Source: Chitinophagaceae bacterium (lineage in GTDB: Bacteria > Bacteroidota > Bacteroidia > Chitinophagales > Chitinophagaceae). From it: a DNA stretch of 64,000 nt. Position 1 is the first letter of the stretch. Every line of letters begins with the position of its first letter. The position numbers were made by a program, and so were the translations under genes. This document shows, piece after piece, positions 58,950 to 64,000 of this stretch. Location: positions 682,001 to 746,000 of the forward strand of contig JADJLJ010000001.1 in the NCBI GenBank assembly GCA_016710165.1. The letters run 5' to 3'. The notes under the pieces are model-generated. The model was not told where the DNA came from, did not search any database, and saw nothing but the letters and a program-made list of their open reading frames with translations.

Positions 58950-59118
58950 AACGTTTAAGTCGTTGAAGGGTTGAAAATTGTTTGAGGGTTGAAAATTGTT
59001 TAAAGGTTGAAAATTGTTTAAGGGTTGAAAGTCGTTTAAAGGTTTAAGGCGTTTAAAGGTCGGTTACACATAAGGCACAACCACAAACCACAAACCACAA
59101 ACTTCAAACCTCAAACAT
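58950..59118. repeat. Arrays of GTTGAAGG-like units and ACCACAA heptamers
   Basis: From 58955 to about 59055 GGTTGAAAATTGTTTAAA-like 18-bp steps contain the reverse complement of the CCTTCAAC octamer seen at 28163. From about 59085 three ACCACAA heptamers and variants follow up to the end of pcm. Confidence 0.8.
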
Positions 59119-59774
59119 CATCCATTCCTCCCGCTCAGCATCGGCACAAAGGAAAAATTATCAAACGCTTCTTCACGGGTGGTTCCATCTTCATTTTTGG
59201 TGATACGCAGCATACGCTGGTGATGATCTTCATCCACCGGCACCACCATCTTGCCTCCGGGCTTCAGTTGATCAATTAATTTTGGCGGAATGAAGGGCGC
59301 TGCAGCGGTGATGATCACTTTATCAAAAGGAGCATAGGTCGGCAGTCCTTCATATCCATCCCCGTAAAAGAATTTTATATTCGGGTACTGGCTCTTTAAG
59401 ACAAACTGCTTTGTTTTCTCAAATAATTTTTTCTGCCGTTCAATGGTGAACACCCGGGCTCCCATTTCGGCAAGCACGGTTGCCTGGTAGATACTTCCCG
59501 TACCTATTTCAAGGATCTTCTCATTGGGTTTTACCTGCAGCAACTGTGTCTGGTAAGCAACGGTATACGGTTGCGAAATGGTTTGCCCCTCGCTTATCGG
59601 GAACGCCCGGTCCTCATAAGCGATCTTATCAAAAGCGCTGTCGAGGAAATAATGCCGGGGAATATTGTTCATGGCCTGCAGCACATTTTCATCCGTAATG
59701 CCTTTTTCCCTGAGCAGGTCCATCAGTTTTTTGCGGAGGCCCTTGTGCTGGTAACTGTCTTCGTATTTTCTCAT
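59118..59774 (-). CDS. pcm: Protein-L-isoaspartate O-methyltransferase
   Basis: The 218-residue enzyme methylates isoaspartyl residues so that damaged proteins can be repaired. The family pattern is complete: IPRHYFLDSAF, AYEDRAFPISEGQTISQPYTVA, the SAM motif ILEIGTGSIYQATVLAEMG, GDGYEGLPTYAPFDKVIITAAAP and GGKMVVPV. One difference is that relatives usually read GTGSGYQA where this has GTGSIYQA. It starts at ATG 59774. Confidence 0.93.
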   Translation of the reverse strand: MRKYEDSYQHKGLRKKLMDLLREKGITDENVLQAMNNIPRHYFLDSAFDKIAYEDRAFPISEGQTISQPYTVAYQTQLLQVKPNEKILEIGTGSIYQATVLAEMGARVFTIERQKKLFEKTKQFVLKSQYPNIKFFYGDGYEGLPTYAPFDKVIITAAAPFIPPKLIDQLKPGGKMVVPVDEDHHQRMLRITKNEDGTTREEAFDNFSFVPMLSGRNG

Positions 59775-59836
59775 TTACCCCAAATCCGCCAGCTGGCGGA
59801 GCATTTAAAGTGTAAAATTTTATAAGCAGTCTTTAA

Positions 59837-61561
59837 TTACTTAAGCTTCATTTCATTTATGATCCTGTCGATCCTCCCATCCAGTTCTTTTTCTTTTGCA
59901 TCAAAGGCTGCTGCATTATCCAGTTTTGCATTTACACTGAAATAGAATTTTATCTTAGGCTCCGTACCGCTTGGCCTGGCCGATATCTTTGTTCCGTCCG
60001 CCAGTACAAACTGCAGCACATTGCTCTTTGGCTGGTCTATCTTCCAGCTTTCACCGGTTTGCAAATTTTTACCCACCTGTGATTCATAATCCAGTAATTC
60101 TGCAACAGCAGCGCCGTCAATGACCAATGGCGGATCTTTCCGGTAGCCCTCCATCATGCCGGCAATCTCTTTGGCACCGTTCATTCCCTTCTTCGTAATG
60201 CTTACCAGGCTTTCTTTGTACAACCCGTACTGCAGGTACAGGTCAATGAGTTTATCAAAAAGGCTGCGGCCCTTGTTCTTTTCATATGCTGCCATCTCAC
60301 AAAGCAAGGCAACAGCGCTTACCGCATCCTTATCCCGTATCTCGTCACCGATCATCAAGCCAAAACTCTCTTCGCCGCCAATGATGTATTTTTCCTTTCC
60401 TTCTTTCTCTTTTATTAATGCGGCTATCCATTTAAAACCGGTGAGCACATTGTAACAGCTGACACCGCTTGCTTTTGCGATCACATCGATCATATCGGTG
60501 GTAACAATGGTCTTAACCACCATGTCATTGGGTTGCTGCAATCCTTTTGTCTTTCTTGCCTCGATCATATAATTGAAAGCAAGCAGGGCGGTCTGGTTCC
60601 CGTTCATCAGTATCCACTCGCCTTTATGGTTCTTTACCCCAATGCCCACCCGGTCGGCATCGGGGTCTGTACCCAGCAGGATATCGGCATCCAGTTCCTT
60701 TGCATTTTTCAACCCGATGCTCATGGTTTCTGTTTCTTCCGGGTTGGGGTAAACCACCGTCGGGAAATTCCCATCCGGAATGCTTTGCTCTTTCACAATA
60801 TGCACATTGGTGAAACCATATTTTGCCAATGTCTGCGGCACCAGCATAATACCCGTACCATGTATGGGTGTGTAAACAATTTTCAGGTCATGTTGAGCTG
60901 CACATACTTCGGGATAAACAGAAAGCCCCTTCACCATTTCCAGGTAGGCCTCGTCCATTTCTTTGCCGATGATGGTAATGTTTGCTTCTCCCCCTCTCCA
61001 CTTCACGTCATCCACTGAATGGATCTTTTCCACTTCCCGGATCACATTCTTATCATGCGGAGGTACCATCTGGGCACCGTCATCCCAGTAGGCTTTATAC
61101 CCATTGTATTCTTTCGGGTTATGGCTTGCCGTACATACCACCCCACCCTTGCAACCCAGTTTGCGGATGGCATAACTGATCTCGGGTGTAGGCCGAAGGG
61201 CTTCAAACAAATAAACCTTAACCCCATTGGCAGCAAAGACATTGGCCGTTGTTTCCGCAAAAAAACGGCTGTTGTTCCGGCTATCATGACCGATCACTAC
61301 CCCCACTTCATTTCCAAAGCATTGCTTCAGGTAATTGGCATAGCCCTGTGTGGCCATGCCCACGGTATATTTATTCATGCGGTTGGTGCCAATGCCCATG
61401 ATGCCACGCAGGCCGCCGGTACCAAACTCCAGGTTCTTATAAAACGCATCTTCCAGTTCGGCAGGGTTCTCTTTCTGCAAACGGCTTACCTCATCCTTTA
61501 CCGGCTGTTCATAATTTCAGTTAAGCCAGCTGTTGATCTTTTGCTGTGTAGCTGCATCCAT
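59837..61561 (-). CDS. Phospho-sugar mutase (phosphoglucomutase/phosphomannomutase), in-frame TGA at codon 15
   Basis: The enzyme interconverts sugar 1- and 6-phosphates and could feed glucose 1-phosphate to rfbF. FGTGGLRGIMGIGTNRMN, the phosphoserine loop VVCTASHNPKEYNGYK, the metal loop GTDPDADRVGIG, GGEESFG and SARPSGTEPKIKFY are all present. ATG 61561 gives MDAATQQKINSWLN, then TGA (61519-61517), then NYEQPVKDEVSRLQKEN in the same frame. Relatives read Gly there, so a GGA to TGA change or sequence error is likely. TTG 61480 is the next start and would remove about 27 residues before the core. Confidence 0.9.
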
Positions 61562-61623
61562 ATTTTTACATTTTTTTAACCCCTCAAAAATATATTATTC
61601 AACCATCATTTATGCAAAATAAG

Positions 61624-61631
61624 TAGATTTG
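61624..61631 (+). promoter_or_regulatory. Putative -7 element close to the start codon
   Basis: TAGATTTG fits TAnnTTTG and ends four bases before ATG 61636, so a transcript would be almost leaderless. No -33 element was identified. Confidence 0.3.
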
Positions 61632-61635
61632 TTCT

Positions 61636-62028
61636 ATGCGTTCAGCCAACAGCAGCTATTTGTATCTTCTTTTCCGAAAAACAATTTTACCTGTTGTGCT
61701 GGTATCCGGCTTTACATCATTGGCACACGCACAGAATAAGCCGGCAGAAAAAGCCAGTTCCATACATCATCTCAGTCCTTTGCTTCTCTCCGCTCCTGGT
61801 AAATCTATAAAGCCTGCTTCCGATCTTAACCAATACTTTAAAAGGCCCGGCAACCAGTTGATGAACTGGCCGGATTACCCGTTAACTGCAGCGCAAATAA
61901 TGGAACGGGACAAAAAATACGACCAGCCGATCGGCCAGCAACTGGCCAGCAGTATCGCAGAGTCGTATATCAATTCAATCCTGGATGGCAAAAACAAAAA
62001 GCCCGTTGCCAGCGTTCCTAAGTTTTAA
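61636..62028 (+). CDS. Small exported protein, unknown
   Basis: The 130-residue protein has an N-terminal hydrophobic signal (VVLVSGFTSLAHAQ, cleavage near residue 33). The mature part of about 97 residues is mainly charged and Pro/Lys-rich, with RPGNQLMNWPDYPLTAAQIMERD in the middle. No domain is recognised. It is followed after 85 bases by a DUF2279 protein on the same strand. Confidence 0.65.
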   Translation: MRSANSSYLYLLFRKTILPVVLVSGFTSLAHAQNKPAEKASSIHHLSPLLLSAPGKSIKPASDLNQYFKRPGNQLMNWPDYPLTAAQIMERDKKYDQPIGQQLASSIAESYINSILDGKNKKPVASVPKF

Positions 62029-62113
62029 CATTACCCGGATCTACCCGTTTAACTTTTCCGTAAATCTTTTATAACGCAATAATACAGCCTGCTTATTCTT
62101 ATTTTTGTTTCCC

Positions 62114-63148
62114 ATGGCACTATCGTCAATACATAGATCAGTTTTACCCGGCTTTTTTTTCATCATCCCGTTCTGTTCATCATCTTTTGCCCAGGATTCA
62201 ACCAATAAACCAACCTTACCCACCGGCAGGCAGGTTAACCAATTAACGGATCAACGGATTAACGGATTAACGGATCAACGGATCAACGGATTAACCCAAA
62301 AACAAATAACCAACCGGACAAAAATAATCGCCGGTACCAACATCATTGGTTACAGCGCCGCCATGGTGGGCCTTTATTCTGCCTGGTACAAGAATTATCC
62401 CCAGACCAATTTTCATTCCTTCAATGATTTTGGTGAATGGCAGCAGATCGATAAGATCGGCCATGTGTACAGCGCCTATGCCGAAAGCAAGGCCAGCATG
62501 GAACTTTGGCGCTGGACAGGCATTGACCGGAAGAAAAGGATCTGGATCGGGGGCATGAGCGGCGCCTTTTATCAAACAGTGATAGAAGTACTGGATGGCT
62601 TCAGCGCCGAATGGGGATGGAGTTGGTCGGATTTTGGTGCGAATATCCTGGGAAGCGGTATGCTGGTGGCACAGGAACTTGCCTGGGATGAACAACGGAT
62701 CCAACTTAAATTTTCATTTCACCGGAAGTCATACAATGATGCCTCATTGAACCAGCGAAGCAATAAGCTATTCGGCAAAAGCACCGCCGAACGTTTTTTA
62801 AAGGATTACAACGGGCAGACCTACTGGCTGAGTGTGAATCTCAGATCATTTTTTCCCGAAAGCAGGGTACCTGCCTGGTTAAATGTATCCATCGGCACCG
62901 GGGCCGAAGGGATGTTTGGCGCCAATGAGAACATCGGCAAGGATGATAACGGCAACATCAACTTTTACCGGCCCGATGTAAAACGCTACCGCCAGTGGTA
63001 CCTGGCACCGGATATTGACCTGACAAAGATCAAGACGAACAAAAAAGGATTGAAACTTGTATTTACGCTGCTGAATGTTGTGAAGTTCCCCATGCCGGCG
63101 CTGGAATATTCAAACGGGAAATTCCGGTTCAATGCGATCGCATTTTAA
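62114..63148 (+). CDS. DUF2279 (YfiM-like) envelope protein
   Basis: Starting at ATG 62114 the protein has about 344 residues: a signal peptide (IIPFCSSSFAQ), then a low-complexity stretch at about 35-65 that is the translation of a palindrome and an octamer array (LPTGRQVNQ, LTDQRING repeated), then the DUF2279 region. This has DKIGHVYSAYAESKASMEL, GGMSGAFYQTVIEVLDGFSAEWGWSWSDFGANILGSG, as in YfiM. These are predicted membrane-associated envelope proteins of unknown role. TATTTTTG at 62100-62107 is a possible -7 box; TTG 62105 is an alternative start. Confidence 0.8.
   Translation: MALSSIHRSVLPGFFFIIPFCSSSFAQDSTNKPTLPTGRQVNQLTDQRINGLTDQRINGLTQKQITNRTKIIAGTNIIGYSAAMVGLYSAWYKNYPQTNFHSFNDFGEWQQIDKIGHVYSAYAESKASMELWRWTGIDRKKRIWIGGMSGAFYQTVIEVLDGFSAEWGWSWSDFGANILGSGMLVAQELAWDEQRIQLKFSFHRKSYNDASLNQRSNKLFGKSTAERFLKDYNGQTYWLSVNLRSFFPESRVPAWLNVSIGTGAEGMFGANENIGKDDNGNINFYRPDVKRYRQWYLAPDIDLTKIKTNKKGLKLVFTLLNVVKFPMPALEYSNGKFRFNAIAF
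62233..62296. repeat. In-frame octamer array GGATTAAC/GGATCAAC inside the DUF2279 gene
   Basis: Exactly eight 8-bp units (64 bases), such as GATCAACG and GATTAACG in alternating order, lie in the coding region just after a degenerate copy of the CCTGCC/GGCAGG palindrome. Three units equal eight codons, giving the repeated peptide LTDQRING. Confidence 0.92.
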
Positions 63149-63169
63149 TACCTGAGATCCGAAGCCTGA

Positions 63170-63208
63170 CTCCCTACTCCCTACTCCTTACTCCCTACTC
63201 CCTACTCC
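63170..63208. repeat. Heptamer array CTCCCTA
   Basis: Five CTCCCTA units (one reads CTCCTTA) and a partial sixth lie between two convergent genes. The minus-strand gene takes its TAG stop (63204-63202) from the array. Confidence 0.88.
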
Positions 63209-64000
63209 AGTTCCCTTTCACCCAGTTTAATGAGCGCATCCAGGTTAACCGGCAGTTCGGGGTGCATCCAAAGCTGGACAAAAGCACCGCCTGACCTGTA
63301 TTTCTTTACAAATGTAGAAGCAAGCCCGTTCTCATTTTCACCCAAAACAATATCCACCTGTTTTTTATCAATCCCGAAATTGGATACCCAGAAATCGGGA
63401 AGCCCGTACCATTTCCCTTTTTCATTGGCAAAACCGCTGAAGAGTCCACCGAACGCACGGGTATCTGTAGGGCCGTAGTCAATACTCAACACAGAATCAA
63501 TTCTGCGGTTTGTTAACCCGGTCATTTGTTTTTTGGCCTCATCCACATTAAAGAACAGGGGATTGTTGCCTGAGATGATCACCCTTCCGCCTGCATCAAG
63601 GAATTTCCGAAGGATGGAATTAGCTCCTCCTTCAATGATCCTCTTGGGGAAATAGTTGCTGGCAAAAACGACCACTTTATGGGTATTACTGTCTGACAGC
63701 ACCGCCGGCAGTGTATCCGATGCAATAGTTTTGAAGCCGTTTGCCTGCAGGTAATTCTTTATCCGCACATCTGCCCCATTCCGGAAATACAGTTTTATCA
63801 TACCGGCATCATAATAAACAAACTGCTTTCTTTCATTTTGACTGGCCGGTGCCTGCCCCCTTAATGCATACATGCCTCCGTCATCCGAGCCAATATACAG
63901 CAAACTGTCGCTGATGACGGGCGACGAATAAATGATGCCGTTGGTTGTGAACTGCGAAATGCGTTTACCTGTTTTAAGATCAAGACAGAATAACTGCCCA
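63202..64000 (-). CDS. PQQ-propeller-like protein, C-terminal part
   Basis: The gene enters from the right window edge; about 265 residues are visible. The start of the visible part (LFCLDLKTGKRISQF, SPVISDSLLYIGSDDGGMYAL) is the last blade or blades of a PQQ-type beta-propeller. After it comes a separate domain (about 60-265) with VYYDAGMIKLYFRNGADVRIKNYL, KVVVFASNYFPKRIIEGG and GGRVIISGNNPLFF, which looks like a Rossmann/flavodoxin-like fold of the DUF4350 or ThuA kind. It could be a surface or periplasmic sensor or enzyme. Function is not assigned. Confidence 0.75.
   Translation of the reverse strand, partial: GQLFCLDLKTGKRISQFTTNGIIYSSPVISDSLLYIGSDDGGMYALRGQAPASQNERKQFVYYDAGMIKLYFRNGADVRIKNYLQANGFKTIASDTLPAVLSDSNTHKVVVFASNYFPKRIIEGGANSILRKFLDAGGRVIISGNNPLFFNVDEAKKQMTGLTNRRIDSVLSIDYGPTDTRAFGGLFSGFANEKGKWYGLPDFWVSNFGIDKKQVDIVLGENENGLASTFVKKYRSGGAFVQLWMHPELPVNLDALIKLGERELE

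Noticed and set aside
61517..61519. TGA recoded as an amino acid
   Set aside because: TGA ends other intact genes here, such as yfhO at 7936, and tryptophan is read by TGG, so a changed code is not supported.

Overview
The window looks like a chromosome segment of a Bacteroidota bacterium, most likely of the Chitinophagaceae type. The reasons are the outer-membrane receptor with a carboxypeptidase-regulatory-like domain, several huge PKD or lectin proteins ending in a type IX secretion (gliding motility-associated) C-terminal domain, a YfhO membrane protein, MqnA of the futalosine route, and promoters of the Bacteroidota form TTG-N19/20-TAnnTTTG. No phage, plasmid or CRISPR locus was seen.

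Layout. 1-5.3 kb: start of a tail-specific protease (minus strand, cut by the window edge), tRNA-His with its own promoter and terminator, a DUF445 membrane protein, a TonB-type receptor, then a tandem array of about 149-bp palindromic units. 5.4-19.5 kb: a long plus-strand glycan locus with YfhO, a methyltransferase, a glycosyltransferase, rfbF, three SDR nucleotide-sugar enzymes, an RmlC-like epimerase, FkbM-, TylF- and CmcI-type enzymes, a hexapeptide acyltransferase and two GT2 enzymes. Together they would make and decorate an unusual, probably methylated surface sugar. 19.5-35.5 kb: housekeeping genes (mqnA, purB, prfC, tsaD, a TrmN6-like methyltransferase, a lysine/saccharopine dehydrogenase-like gene), a very large T9SS-sorted protein, a LamG protein, a transglutaminase-like protein and a MacB-type permease. 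35.7-37.6 kb: hscB, then an intact tRNA-Leu(CAA) followed by three tandem units, each a small GIY-YIG nuclease gene plus a partial tRNA-Leu carrying a 20-bp perfect palindrome. 37.6-49.7 kb: a cysteine-synthase-like enzyme, then a cluster of three exported caspase-fold (C14) proteins with a TPR protein and a lipoprotein, an APC permease and a broken thioredoxin. 50-56.6 kb: a small ORF and two paralogous PKD/T9SS adhesin-like proteins. 56.9-64 kb: repair and housekeeping genes (AlkD-like, queuosine-precursor transporter, pcm, phospho-sugar mutase), two envelope proteins and the end of a PQQ-propeller protein.

Two window-wide signals matter. First, many genes carry single-base shifts, mostly one missing base in a homopolymer, including in purB, which is often needed for growth. 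This points to residual sequencing or assembly errors, so the broken genes should not be read as pseudogenes without checking. Second, intergenic gaps hold many short arrays of 7- or 8-bp units, related between loci and present in both orientations, plus larger hairpins. One 64-bp octamer array lies in frame inside a coding region. The most unusual locus is the tRNA-Leu/GIY-YIG array; the three-caspase cluster is the next most promising as a little-described system.
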